From contig NZ_QFOZ01000001.1 in the NCBI RefSeq assembly GCF_003241315.1, positions 186,001-250,000 of the forward strand: a DNA stretch of 64,000 bases. Reading direction: 5' to 3'. The translations under genes were made by a program, and so were the position numbers. The DNA comes from Lawsonella clevelandensis (GTDB lineage: Bacteria > Actinomycetota > Actinomycetes > Mycobacteriales > Mycobacteriaceae). Positions 43,253 through 51,697 of the stretch are shown one piece after another. The notes under the pieces were generated by a model, which saw only the letters and a list, made by a program, of their open reading frames with translations, ran no database searches and was not told the origin of the DNA. Position 1 is the first letter of the stretch. The number at the start of each line of letters is the position of its first letter.

Positions 43253-44389
43253 ATGAAGAACACCACTGTTGCTGTTATCTACGGGGGCAATAGCCCCGAG
43301 CACTCAATCTCCTGTATTTCCGCTGCCAGCATTATGAAGGAGATGGGTCAGTACACAATTGTTCCCATTGGCATTACGAGAGACGGCGGGTGGTATCTTG
43401 GCGATGGTGACCTCGATAAACTTTCACAGCATGGCCGGAAACTGCCAGAAGTTACACCTACTCCGGGTAAAGAAGTAGCCCTTCTTCTAGACCCCACACG
43501 ACGCGGCACCATTGTCTATACCAGTGGCGACCATGCAGGAGAAGAAGTAGCCACAATTGATGTTGTTCTTCCCGTTCTCCACGGCCCCAATGGTGAAGAC
43601 GGCACCATTCAAGGTCTTTTTGAGCTAGCCGGGGTGCCCTACGTGGGGTGTGGGGTAGCAGCTTCTGCAAATTCCATGGATAAGGAATTTACCAAGGTTG
43701 TACTTGGCCATGCTGGTCTTCCCGTTGGTACGCAAGTAGTGATGCGCGCTGGTACCACTACGCTTACCGATTCTGAAAAAGACATGCTGGGGTTACCCGT
43801 GTTTGTGAAACCAGCTCGCGGCGGTTCTTCTATCGGTATCAGCAAAGTGACAACGTGGGAGGATTTTCCCGCCGCTGTCGACTTTGCCCGTACCTGCGAT
43901 AGCAAAGTTATTGTGGAGTCCGCCATTAAAGGGCGCGAAGTGGAATGCGGCGTATTGGAATTCGCCTCCGGTGACGTACACGCATCACCCATTGCAGAAA
44001 TTTGTATTCCAGAATCTACAAGCGAGTCCTCCGCGACAGTTACAAATGAGGAAGTTACAGAGCCTTCGGACGGTGGAAACTTCTACGACTTCGATACGAA
44101 ATACCTTGACGACGTTATTAACGTCGACTTACCTGCCAAAGTACCGGAGAGTGTCAGCGACGAAGTTCGTGAATTAGCAGTGAAAGCTTTTCGTGCCATT
44201 GATGGAAAAGGTCTTGCTCGAGTGGACTTTTTCATTACAGAGCAAGGTCCTGTTATTAACGAAATCAACACATTCCCCGGATTTACCTCCATCTCCATGT
44301 ACCCGAAAATGTGGGCAGCTCAGGGTGTGAGCTATCCCGATCTCATCGCCACTCTTATCGACACTGAGTTAGCCCGTCACACGGCCTAA
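43253..44389 (+). CDS. ddl: D-alanine--D-alanine ligase
   Basis: The 378-residue ATP-grasp ligase that makes the D-Ala-D-Ala dipeptide of peptidoglycan. It shows YGGNSPEHSISCISA (about 10-24), HGPNGEDGTIQGLFELAGVPYVG-region residues, FVKPARGGSSIGI (ATP site) and RVDFFITEQGPVINEINTFPGFT with the Mg ligands near the C-terminus. Between EIC (about 245) and the FYDFDTKYLDD omega-loop there is an acidic Ser/Thr/Glu-rich insert of roughly 20 residues that most Ddl lack. gpsA, its usual neighbour in the order, is absent here. Confidence 0.95.
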   Translation: MKNTTVAVIYGGNSPEHSISCISAASIMKEMGQYTIVPIGITRDGGWYLGDGDLDKLSQHGRKLPEVTPTPGKEVALLLDPTRRGTIVYTSGDHAGEEVATIDVVLPVLHGPNGEDGTIQGLFELAGVPYVGCGVAASANSMDKEFTKVVLGHAGLPVGTQVVMRAGTTTLTDSEKDMLGLPVFVKPARGGSSIGISKVTTWEDFPAAVDFARTCDSKVIVESAIKGREVECGVLEFASGDVHASPIAEICIPESTSESSATVTNEEVTEPSDGGNFYDFDTKYLDDVINVDLPAKVPESVSDEVRELAVKAFRAIDGKGLARVDFFITEQGPVINEINTFPGFTSISMYPKMWAAQGVSYPDLIATLIDTELARHTA

Positions 44390-44451
44390 CCTGCATACTG
44401 CAATAAGAACGTGTTGAATGCGTAGGTATACGAGAAAGGGATGGAGTCACT

Positions 44452-45561
44452 ATGGTAAGTGCTGACCCTATTGTCGCTGCCACTACCAACACGGACCTCC
44501 CCGACACTGGCTCCACTGTTGCTGATATTGGAGAATTTGCTCTCATTGATAGTGTTACGTGCCAGCCTCAGCATTCTTCCACTATTCTTGGGCCCGGTGA
44601 CGATGCCGCTATTGTGTCAGCCCGCAACAGCAGAGCAGTTGTCAGCACAGACATCCTCATCGAGGGAGAACACTTTCGTCGCGACTGGTCCGACCCCTAT
44701 TCCATAGGGCGCCGAGCAATTGCCCAAAACGCTGCAGATATTGAAGCCATGGGTGCCCATCCCACTGGGTATGTAGTTGCACTCGCCGCACCACGCGATA
44801 CTCCCGCCACGTTTATCACGGAGATTGGTCGTGGCACAGTTGCGGAAGCACACCGCTCTGGTGCTGACATTGTGGGTGGAGATTTTTCTGCCGCGCAGCA
44901 CATTGTTATTAGTGTGACAGCACTGGGAGAGATTGTCCCTCCTGTCCATATGCCAGTGCTACAAAATACTGCCGGAGTAGAAGAGGATATAGCTTTTGCC
45001 GGTATTCTCGGCTGGTCTGCTGCAGGTCTCGATATTCTTTCAGGTACGTTTGGGCAGCGAGGCGGATTCCTACGACATCCGCTTGTTCAGCGTGCATGCG
45101 AACTGTATCGCTGTCCTCATCCTCCCTATGGCTATGGGGCACGGGCTGCCGCCGACGGCGCAACAGCCATGACGGATGTTTCAGATGGTCTGCTAGTAGA
45201 TCTGCAGCGCGTCATACAGCGATCGAACGATACAACCGGTGCCGGCAGTACTATGTTCACAGCCGATTTGTCCTATGAAAAAATAACAGAGATAGCAGGG
45301 GAATCTCTTCGAGAACTCGCTACTGTATGCGCAGCATATTCTTCTCACGCTATGGAAGAAGAACAGCTTCTCCGCACATGGGTCCTCTCGGGGGGAGAGG
45401 ACCATGGCCTTCTCGCATTTTTCCCTCACAACAGTGCATTACCCGGTGGCTTTCATAAGATTGGCACTACTAGCACTGCGATGGCGGCAGATAGCGCACA
45501 TCTTATTAGCATGGACGGTAACGGTATATCGACTATAGAAGGATGGGAATCTTTCGCTTAG
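44452..45561 (+). CDS. thiL: Thiamine-monophosphate kinase
   Basis: The 369-residue kinase that makes thiamine diphosphate, cofactor of IlvB among others. The family's GPGDDAAIV (about 46-54), STDILIEGEHFRRDW, RAIAQNAADIEAMGAHP and AMTDVSDGLLVDLQR (C-terminal Asp-rich motif) are all present. The N-terminus is extended by about 20 residues relative to E. coli. AAAGGGATGGAG precedes the ATG. It lies between ddl and ung as in related genomes. Confidence 0.95.
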   Translation: MVSADPIVAATTNTDLPDTGSTVADIGEFALIDSVTCQPQHSSTILGPGDDAAIVSARNSRAVVSTDILIEGEHFRRDWSDPYSIGRRAIAQNAADIEAMGAHPTGYVVALAAPRDTPATFITEIGRGTVAEAHRSGADIVGGDFSAAQHIVISVTALGEIVPPVHMPVLQNTAGVEEDIAFAGILGWSAAGLDILSGTFGQRGGFLRHPLVQRACELYRCPHPPYGYGARAAADGATAMTDVSDGLLVDLQRVIQRSNDTTGAGSTMFTADLSYEKITEIAGESLRELATVCAAYSSHAMEEEQLLRTWVLSGGEDHGLLAFFPHNSALPGGFHKIGTTSTAMAADSAHLISMDGNGISTIEGWESFA

Positions 45562-45656
45562 CTCACAAGCTTTCCCTCACGTTCCCTCGCCTCTATTAGG
45601 TGTACTATGCCGTTGCCCACGATAACGCCTATTTTGTGAATACTGAGGAGCATACT

Positions 45657-46346
45657 GTGGCAGCACGTCCACTTGCGGAACTTATTGACCCCGGTTGGGC
45701 GGAGGTTCTTGCCCCCGTCGCAGACGATGTTGCCCGAATGGGAGATTTCCTCCGTAGTGAAATAGCTGCCGGCCGCGGATATCTTCCCGCCGGAAAAAAT
45801 GTTCTACGAGCCTTCACACAACCTTTTGACCAAGTAAAAGTTCTTATCGTGGGACAGGATCCCTATCCCACCCCGGGACACGCAGTGGGGTTAAGTTTCT
45901 GCGTGGACCCGGCCGTACACCCGCTACCACGTAGCCTCAGTAATATTTTCCAGGAATACTCCACAGATTTGGGGTACCCCACCCCAGCGAATGGGGATCT
46001 CACCCCATGGATCAAAGAAGGAGTTCTTCTCCTCAACAGAGTGCTCACCGTCCGACCCGGCGCGCCCGCATCTCACCGTGGTAAAGGATGGGAAAACGTC
46101 ACCGAATGCGCCATTAATGCACTCGTCGCTCGAGATGCCCCACTTGTAGCAATCTTGTGGGGCCGTGACGCCCAAACTCTTACCCCACAGCTAGGATCCA
46201 CCCCAATTATCGCTTCAGCACACCCCTCTCCACTATCCGCCTCTCGCGGTTTCTTCGGTTCTCGACCTTTCAGCAAAGCCAATGAAAAACTCATTGCGCA
46301 AGGAGCCACACCCGTCAATTGGCGACTTCCGGTTGCAGGAGAATAA
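45657..46346 (+). CDS. ung: Uracil-DNA glycosylase (family 1)
   Basis: Removes uracil from DNA. The 229-residue enzyme has the catalytic GQDPYPTPGHAVGLSF (about 65-80), the Phe/Asn base-selection region GVLLLNRVLTV and the leucine-loop HPSPLSASRGFFG. The frame is open to a GTG at 45600, but the GTG at 45657 gives the family N-terminus (AARPLAEL) and has GAGGAG six bases upstream, so I use it. recG starts five bases after the stop. Confidence 0.95.
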   Translation: MAARPLAELIDPGWAEVLAPVADDVARMGDFLRSEIAAGRGYLPAGKNVLRAFTQPFDQVKVLIVGQDPYPTPGHAVGLSFCVDPAVHPLPRSLSNIFQEYSTDLGYPTPANGDLTPWIKEGVLLLNRVLTVRPGAPASHRGKGWENVTECAINALVARDAPLVAILWGRDAQTLTPQLGSTPIIASAHPSPLSASRGFFGSRPFSKANEKLIAQGATPVNWRLPVAGE

Positions 46347-46351
46347 TCCTC

Positions 46352-48670
46352 ATGCATGTCGATGATTACCTAGCAAGTATTCTCCCCACAAAAGTGGCAC
46401 ACAGTCTGGGGGAGGGGCTGGGTATTCACACAGTGGAGGATCTTATCTATCATTTCCCCCGCCGTTATATCCAGGGCCGCATGGTTTTTGACCCTTCCAC
46501 AACCACTGATGGAGACAGTGTGATGGTGCGAGGGCGCGTCATACGCGCCGACCTGTCTCGCATGCGGCAACGTAAAGGATACATTCTGCGCGTTACTGTT
46601 ATATCCGGAGACACACCCATCAACGTGGCGTTTTTCCATCCACACGGCATTGCACGTGTCCTTACCGAAGGAACAGAAGTTCTCCTCGACGGGACTATCC
46701 AACGACGCGGGAGGTTCTTCGATATGAGCCACCCGAATTTTTTAGTACTCCGCAAAAATGCTCCCGCCATCGCCGGCGGACAATTCGCCAAACTCCTCCA
46801 CGCAACCAAGATTGTCGGCAGCACAGCGGTAAATACACCCACTGCCACCTCCGCAGAACTCACCTCTGAAGATCTTCATAAAGATGGGCTTACGGGAGTG
46901 GACCCCACTATTATCGAGCTGCTCAACCGGCCGATTATTCCCGTCTACGCAGCCGCCAGTGGAGTGTCATCGTGGCTTCTCATGGTGCTCATTGAAAAAA
47001 TTCTTCCCCAAGTAGCACCCTTCCCCGAAGTGCTACCACAGGAGCTTCTCGACCGTCACCACCTGATTCCCCTCGATACCGCACTACGAACAATTCACAC
47101 GCCTACCACCTCCGCCGACATTATCGCGGCACAAGAACGCCTCCGCTACGATGAAGCAGCCAGTCTACAAATGGCGCTTTTACAGCAACAGCAGGAACGT
47201 CACGCCCATCAGGCGCCAGCCTGCCCACCACACAGCGAGGGCCTTGTTACCGCCTTGCAGCAGCGATTGCCCTACCGCCTCACCGCTGGGCAAGAAAAAG
47301 TACTTGCCGAAATCTCTACAGACATTAGTCAACCCCACCCCATGAACCGTCTCCTTCAAGGTGAAGTAGGCTCCGGCAAAACCATTGTGGCCCTTCTCAG
47401 TATGCTGCAAGCCGTCGATAACGGCTACCAGGCAGTCCTCATGGCCCCCACAGAAGTCCTTGCTTACCAACACGCGTGCAGTATCCGAGAACTTCTCGGG
47501 GAACTCGGTACGGCAGACCAACTCACATTCACAGATTCTGCCAACTCTGCTGACTCTGCTCAACAAAGCACAGCACCGACCCCACAAACCGCAGTGACCC
47601 TCCTCACCGGATCGCTATCCACAGCTGCCAAACGACAAGCCCTCCTCGACATAATGACAGGCCAAGCCGGCATCATTATCGGTACTCAAGCACTTCTCCA
47701 AGAAGGCGTAGAATTCTTCCGCCTCGGCCTCGTCATCATCGATGAACAACACCGTTTCGGAGTCCGGCAACGAGAAATCCTCTCTCACAAAGGCCCCGCC
47801 GATAGCACACCCCACACGCTGGTCATGACCGCCACCCCCATCCCGCGCACCATCGCCCTCACCAGCTTCGGAGACCTCACCATCTCCACCCTGAAAGATC
47901 TCCCACGCGGACGTGCACCCATCACCACCACCGTCATTAACACCAATATGCACCCCACCTGGGTACCGCGCATCTGGCAAAGAATATGCGAAGAAGTCCA
48001 CCAAGGACACCAAGCCTACGTCGTCTGCCCAGCCATTGACGACAGCGATAATAGCGACCTTGCCACCGTCACCCGCACATACAATGACCTCACCGCCGGG
48101 CCCCTCGCAGGCCTACGCGTCGGTCTCCTCCATGGACGGCTCAGCACAGACGAAAAAACCGCCGTCATGGACTCCTTCAGCTCCCACGAATGTGATGTAC
48201 TGGTGTGCACAACAGTCATTGAAGTAGGAATCGACGTTCCCAACGCCACAATGATGGTCGTTGTAGACGCAGACCGATTCGGCGTTAGCCAACTCCACCA
48301 ACTCCGCGGTCGTGTCGGCCGTGGAAACGCGCCGGGCCTGTGCCTACTACTAACTGATTGCGACCCTGCATCATCGGCAGAGAAGAGACTAACTGCAGTG
48401 GAAGCCTCCACAGACGGTTTCTATCTAGCCCGGGTCGATCTTGCACAGCGACGAGAAGGAAATCTCCTGGGAACAACACAAGCTGGATTGACAATGCCGC
48501 TTCGTGTACTTGATATTGCACACGACGAGGATGTTGTGGCTGACGCGCGAGACGATATGGAAGAACTACTGAAGAACTCTTCATCTGAGTGGTCCACCCA
48601 GTATCCTGGATGGGCAAACGTCGTTGCGAAAGTTGCGTCCCAGAGCGGCGTTTACTACCCACATGGATAG
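46352..48670 (+). CDS. recG: ATP-dependent DNA helicase RecG
   Basis: The 772-residue helicase that remodels stalled forks and branched DNA. Wedge/OB domain in residues about 1-200; Walker A GEVGSGKTIVALL (about 333-345), DEQHRFGVRQR (motif II with the RecG-type QH), TATPIPRTIALT and the C-terminal TRG region with QLHQLRGRVGRG. A short Ser/Ala/Thr/Gln-rich insert (around NSADSAQQSTAPTPQ, about residue 400) interrupts the helicase domain. ATG at 46352 has GGAG nine bases upstream; an earlier in-frame ATG lies in ung. Coupled to ung. Confidence 0.96.
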   Translation: MHVDDYLASILPTKVAHSLGEGLGIHTVEDLIYHFPRRYIQGRMVFDPSTTTDGDSVMVRGRVIRADLSRMRQRKGYILRVTVISGDTPINVAFFHPHGIARVLTEGTEVLLDGTIQRRGRFFDMSHPNFLVLRKNAPAIAGGQFAKLLHATKIVGSTAVNTPTATSAELTSEDLHKDGLTGVDPTIIELLNRPIIPVYAAASGVSSWLLMVLIEKILPQVAPFPEVLPQELLDRHHLIPLDTALRTIHTPTTSADIIAAQERLRYDEAASLQMALLQQQQERHAHQAPACPPHSEGLVTALQQRLPYRLTAGQEKVLAEISTDISQPHPMNRLLQGEVGSGKTIVALLSMLQAVDNGYQAVLMAPTEVLAYQHACSIRELLGELGTADQLTFTDSANSADSAQQSTAPTPQTAVTLLTGSLSTAAKRQALLDIMTGQAGIIIGTQALLQEGVEFFRLGLVIIDEQHRFGVRQREILSHKGPADSTPHTLVMTATPIPRTIALTSFGDLTISTLKDLPRGRAPITTTVINTNMHPTWVPRIWQRICEEVHQGHQAYVVCPAIDDSDNSDLATVTRTYNDLTAGPLAGLRVGLLHGRLSTDEKTAVMDSFSSHECDVLVCTTVIEVGIDVPNATMMVVVDADRFGVSQLHQLRGRVGRGNAPGLCLLLTDCDPASSAEKRLTAVEASTDGFYLARVDLAQRREGNLLGTTQAGLTMPLRVLDIAHDEDVVADARDDMEELLKNSSSEWSTQYPGWANVVAKVASQSGVYYPHG

Positions 48671-48671
48671 A

Positions 48672-48677
48672 TACACT
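48672..48677 (+). promoter_or_regulatory. -10 box TACACT, leaderless biotinyl-domain gene
   Basis: TACACT, two bases after the recG stop, is followed by six bases (GAGAAT) and the ATG at 48684. Confidence 0.4.
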
Positions 48678-48683
48678 GAGAAT

Positions 48684-48920
48684 ATGACGAACAACCAGAA
48701 CACACCAGAGCCGCTGCGCATAGTGGCGCCGCTAGCCGGTATATGGCGCCGCACTATGCCGCAAGATAGCCCGGTGTCACAGGGGGATGTGGTCGGCTAC
48801 GTTGAAGCCATCAAACTAGATGCTGCAGTTGTTGCCCCAGCAGCCGGAACCGCTCACTATCTACTGAATGATGACTTCGTCAATGTAGACGGCGGAGACC
48901 CTCTTGCAGAGATACAGTAA
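48684..48920 (+). CDS. Small stand-alone biotinyl/lipoyl-domain protein
   Basis: A 78-residue protein that is essentially one biotin/lipoyl attachment domain: IVAPLAGIWRR, GDVVGYVEAIKLDAAVVAPAAGT and a final VDGGDPLAEIQ. The attachment lysine lies in EAIKLDA where biotin carriers usually have EAMKM; both Met positions flanking the Lys are changed (Ile and Leu). Whether it is biotinylated, lipoylated or neither is open. It may be a carrier for an acyl-CoA carboxylase encoded elsewhere. ATG at 48684 preferred over 48663, which overlaps recG. One-base overlap (TAATG) with rsmD. Confidence 0.8.
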   Translation: MTNNQNTPEPLRIVAPLAGIWRRTMPQDSPVSQGDVVGYVEAIKLDAAVVAPAAGTAHYLLNDDFVNVDGGDPLAEIQ

Positions 48921-49510
48921 TGCGTATCGTTTCTGGTAGCGCACGTGGCCGCAGACTTTTCTCCCCGCCAAGCAGTACCCGTCCCACAACCGACCGTGTA
49001 CGGGAAGCACTTTTTAACAGTCTAGATACTCTTCTGGAGTGGGATACCACAACTGTGCTTGATCTCTACGCGGGATCAGGGGCAGTGGGGTTGGAGGCCG
49101 CCTCCCGGGGAGCCAAAGCCGTCACTCTTGTAGAAAAAAACGGGGCAGCTGTAGCATCCGCAGAACGCAATAAGGCTGTGGTAGACGTGCCGGGAGTAAC
49201 AATTGTGCGAAGGTCTGTACAGGCATTTCTAGCTGCCCACGGCAATGCTGAGACAGATGCGTTTACTCCCTATGATCTAGTTTTTGCAGATCCGCCTTAT
49301 ACACAAGTAGAAGAGGACTGGCCGGGCATTCTGGAGTCTTTAATAGACAATGGCTGGGTTGCTGACGGGTCCGTTATTGTCCTTGAGCGTTCCTCCCGCG
49401 ATGCGCCCACGCAATGGCCAGAGTACTACCGCGAATATCGATCAAAAAAGTATGGAGAAACTCGTATCGACATCGCAATTGTCGATAATACGGGTAGTCT
49501 AGCTGCATGA
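48920..49510 (+). CDS. rsmD: 16S rRNA (guanine-966 N2)-methyltransferase RsmD
   Basis: The 196-residue SAM enzyme that methylates G966 of 16S rRNA. SAM motif I VLDLYAGSGAVGLEAASRGA is at about residues 46-65, the catalytic FADPPY at about 118-123, and the N-terminal RIVSGSARGRRL is typical. It overlaps the preceding gene by one base and coaD by four (ATGA), so the three are translated as a unit; rsmD-coaD pairing is widely conserved. Confidence 0.95.
   Translation: MRIVSGSARGRRLFSPPSSTRPTTDRVREALFNSLDTLLEWDTTTVLDLYAGSGAVGLEAASRGAKAVTLVEKNGAAVASAERNKAVVDVPGVTIVRRSVQAFLAAHGNAETDAFTPYDLVFADPPYTQVEEDWPGILESLIDNGWVADGSVIVLERSSRDAPTQWPEYYREYRSKKYGETRIDIAIVDNTGSLAA
49495..49500 (+). promoter_or_regulatory. 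-10 box TAGTCT inside the rsmD end, leaderless coaD
   Basis: TAGTCT is followed by six bases (AGCTGC) and the coaD ATG at 49507. It lies within the last codons of rsmD. Confidence 0.4.
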
Positions 49511-49977
49511 GCACTGTAGTTTGCCCAGGGTCTTTTGACCCTCTTACGTATGGGCATGTCGATATTGTGCGGCGCGCTGCGCAGCTTTTTGACAACGTTA
49601 TTGTGTGCGTCGCCCATAACCCAAACAAACAGGGGCTTTTCACAGTTGCGGAGCGTCTTGAAATCCTGCAGGAAGAGTTTTCCGATATCCCTAACGTTAC
49701 AAGCGATTCTTTTGCGGGACTACTAGTTGATTACTGCACGAATGTAGAAGCATGTGCGGTGGTGAAGGGTATTCGGTCTAACCAGGACTATGAGTATGAG
49801 TTGCCTATGGCCCACGTCAATAAACAACTCTCTGGGATTGACACTATCTTTTTACCGACATCCCCAGAGCTCAGTTTTATTTCCTCTAGTGTGGTGAAAG
49901 AAGTTGTTCGTTTTGGTGGGGATGCTAGTGGACTTGTTCCTCCGATAGTTCTGAAAAAGCTTCTTAAACGACTGTAA
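49507..49977 (+). CDS. coaD: Phosphopantetheine adenylyltransferase
   Basis: The 156-residue enzyme for the fourth step of coenzyme A synthesis. The nucleotidyltransferase motif CPGSFDPLTYGHVDI (T/HxGH type, residues 5-19), GLLVDYCTN, KGIRSNQDYEYELPMAHVN and the ISSSVVKEV motif near the C-terminus are all present. Overlaps rsmD by four bases and may also have its own leaderless transcript. Confidence 0.96.
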   Translation: MSTVVCPGSFDPLTYGHVDIVRRAAQLFDNVIVCVAHNPNKQGLFTVAERLEILQEEFSDIPNVTSDSFAGLLVDYCTNVEACAVVKGIRSNQDYEYELPMAHVNKQLSGIDTIFLPTSPELSFISSSVVKEVVRFGGDASGLVPPIVLKKLLKRL

Positions 49978-50077
49978 GTTATGCAGGTCAGGCGACACAC
50001 CGAGGCACTTTCCCACAAAATCGCTGAAGATTCGGCACACTAGAGATGACCATTAAAAAAGAAGGGTAGGACCACTC

Positions 50078-50959
50078 ATGTTCCACGTTTTTGAAGCACT
50101 TGACGAACTTGTCGCCATGATTGAAGAAGCTCGTGGCCTACCAATGTCTTCTCAATGTATGGTGCCCCGCTCCGATGCCCTTTTACTACTTGACGAAATT
50201 CGTGACGCTCTCCCCGGCGAGCTAGATGATGCCCAGGATGTTCTTGATAAACGGGACACTCTTGTTAACGATGCCAATGATTATGCAGAAACCACCAAGA
50301 ACGAGACTAATGCGCAGGTAGACCAGCAGTTGGCGGAGGCGCGAGCAGATGCAGATCGCATGATTGCGGAGGCCAAGGACAAAGCTGACCGTATGCTTGC
50401 CGAGGCTACCAACAATTCCGCAGTATTGATGTCCGATGCGGAAAACGAGTCCAATCGGATACTGCATGAAGCACAACATGAGTATCAAACTGTCACGGAC
50501 CGTGCACAAACTGAGGCAGAGAGACTCCTCGCCAAAGCCAATGATGATTATGAAGCTAGCGTGGCAGCAGGTCGTGCCGAGCAGGCCCGTTTAGTAAGTG
50601 AGTCAGAAGTCGTCAAAAAATCGCGGGAAGAAGCTACCCGCATTGTCGATGCTGCTCATGTTGAGGCAGACCGGATGCGTGGAGACTGCGATGTTTATGT
50701 CGATACGAAACTAGCCGAGTTTGAATCCATTCTTAACACTACGTCACGCGAAGTTCTCAACGGTCGCAAACAGTTGCGTTCCACTGCTGGTGTAGCAGAG
50801 CGTAGCGATGATTATCAGAACTATCAGCCTACAGGCGCAGTGTACGACGAGAACGTTGATGAGGACTATAACGGGTCCTACAACGCTGGCTACAATGCTG
50901 ACTACAACGACGACTCTCAGCAGGGCGACTACGCCCCCTATAATGACGGGTACCAGTAA
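50078..50959 (+). CDS. sepIVA: SepIVA-like coiled-coil division protein with Tyr/Asn/Asp tail
   Basis: A 293-residue cytoplasmic protein. The N-terminus (MFHVFEALDELVAMIEEARG) and following short region match the DivIVA-domain protein SepIVA (Rv2927c), which works in septation and cell-envelope assembly in mycobacteria. Residues about 50-235 are one long charged coiled coil with repeated EA-AD-A-RM-AEA units. The last 45 residues are a low-complexity tail rich in Tyr, Asn, Asp and Gly (units like YNAGY, YNDGY), probably disordered. AGGGTAGGA precedes the ATG. Gene order before DUF177-rnc is that of M. tuberculosis. Confidence 0.87.
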   Translation: MFHVFEALDELVAMIEEARGLPMSSQCMVPRSDALLLLDEIRDALPGELDDAQDVLDKRDTLVNDANDYAETTKNETNAQVDQQLAEARADADRMIAEAKDKADRMLAEATNNSAVLMSDAENESNRILHEAQHEYQTVTDRAQTEAERLLAKANDDYEASVAAGRAEQARLVSESEVVKKSREEATRIVDAAHVEADRMRGDCDVYVDTKLAEFESILNTTSREVLNGRKQLRSTAGVAERSDDYQNYQPTGAVYDENVDEDYNGSYNAGYNADYNDDSQQGDYAPYNDGYQ

Positions 50960-51022
50960 TTATCTATTGGACTATCTGACTGCAGGGTGTTGTAGCTGGT
51001 GTCTCCTTAAGCTGTGACACGT

Positions 51023-51028
51023 TAAACT
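51023..51028 (+). promoter_or_regulatory. -10 box TAAACT, leaderless DUF177 gene
   Basis: TAAACT, six bases (AAGTCT), then GTG at 51035. No Shine-Dalgarno sequence. Confidence 0.5.
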
Positions 51029-51034
51029 AAGTCT

Positions 51035-51694
51035 GTGACTACGAATACCTCCGAGAACGAATCAAAATTCGTCCTGGACGTGCGTCCGCTGGGACGTGCC
51101 GCCGGGAATCATCACCATATTGATCGTGTTTTCCTCATAGATGAGCCCATCGGGTTAGACCTTATTGCTATTCCTGCAGGTAGCCCAGTCTCCGCGGATT
51201 TAGAATTAGAAGCTGTTACCGAAGGTATTTTGGTGACGGGGGTTATTGCTGGTCCTACCACAGGGCAGTGTGTCAATTGTCTTAGCGAAATTCATGGGAC
51301 AGTGGAGGCCTCGTTAACTGAACTGTTCGTCTACCCAGATTCAGAGACAGCTAATACTATCCAGGATGATGACGAAGTATATGTCTTAGACGACCCCACG
51401 CAATTGGATCTAGAGCAGGCTATCATCGATGCAGTGTGTCTCGCTTTGCCGTTTGCCCCCTCGTGTTCTTCTGTGGAGGGACACCCGTGCCCCGAAGATG
51501 CCGAAATGCCCGAGATTGATGGTGTTTCAGGGGAGGATAATGATCTGATTGATCCACGATGGGCAGCCCTGGAGAAATTCCAAAATCTTGCGTTTTTAAA
51601 TGATGCTGCCACAGAACCCACCGCTGATGACACAGATGACGCCTCTGCAGACAGTAAAGAATCTGCAGGTAGCGAAGAAAAGAAAGAGGGATAG
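51035..51694 (+). CDS. DUF177 (YceD) family protein
   Basis: A 219-residue protein of the YceD family, linked in several bacteria to 23S rRNA or ribosome accumulation. The core is about residues 10-150 with the conserved C-x-x-C in GQCVNCLSE, and a second Cys cluster in APSCSSVEGHPCPED. The last 40 residues are acidic and Ala/Ser-rich. In many bacteria rpmF follows; here rnc follows after three bases. Coupled expression with rnc is likely. Confidence 0.88.
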   Translation: MTTNTSENESKFVLDVRPLGRAAGNHHHIDRVFLIDEPIGLDLIAIPAGSPVSADLELEAVTEGILVTGVIAGPTTGQCVNCLSEIHGTVEASLTELFVYPDSETANTIQDDDEVYVLDDPTQLDLEQAIIDAVCLALPFAPSCSSVEGHPCPEDAEMPEIDGVSGEDNDLIDPRWAALEKFQNLAFLNDAATEPTADDTDDASADSKESAGSEEKKEG

Positions 51695-51697
51695 TTT

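Noticed and set aside
45600..45656. N-terminal extension of Ung
   Set aside because: The GTG at 45657 has GAGGAG at good spacing and matches family N-termini; the upstream GTG has no such site.
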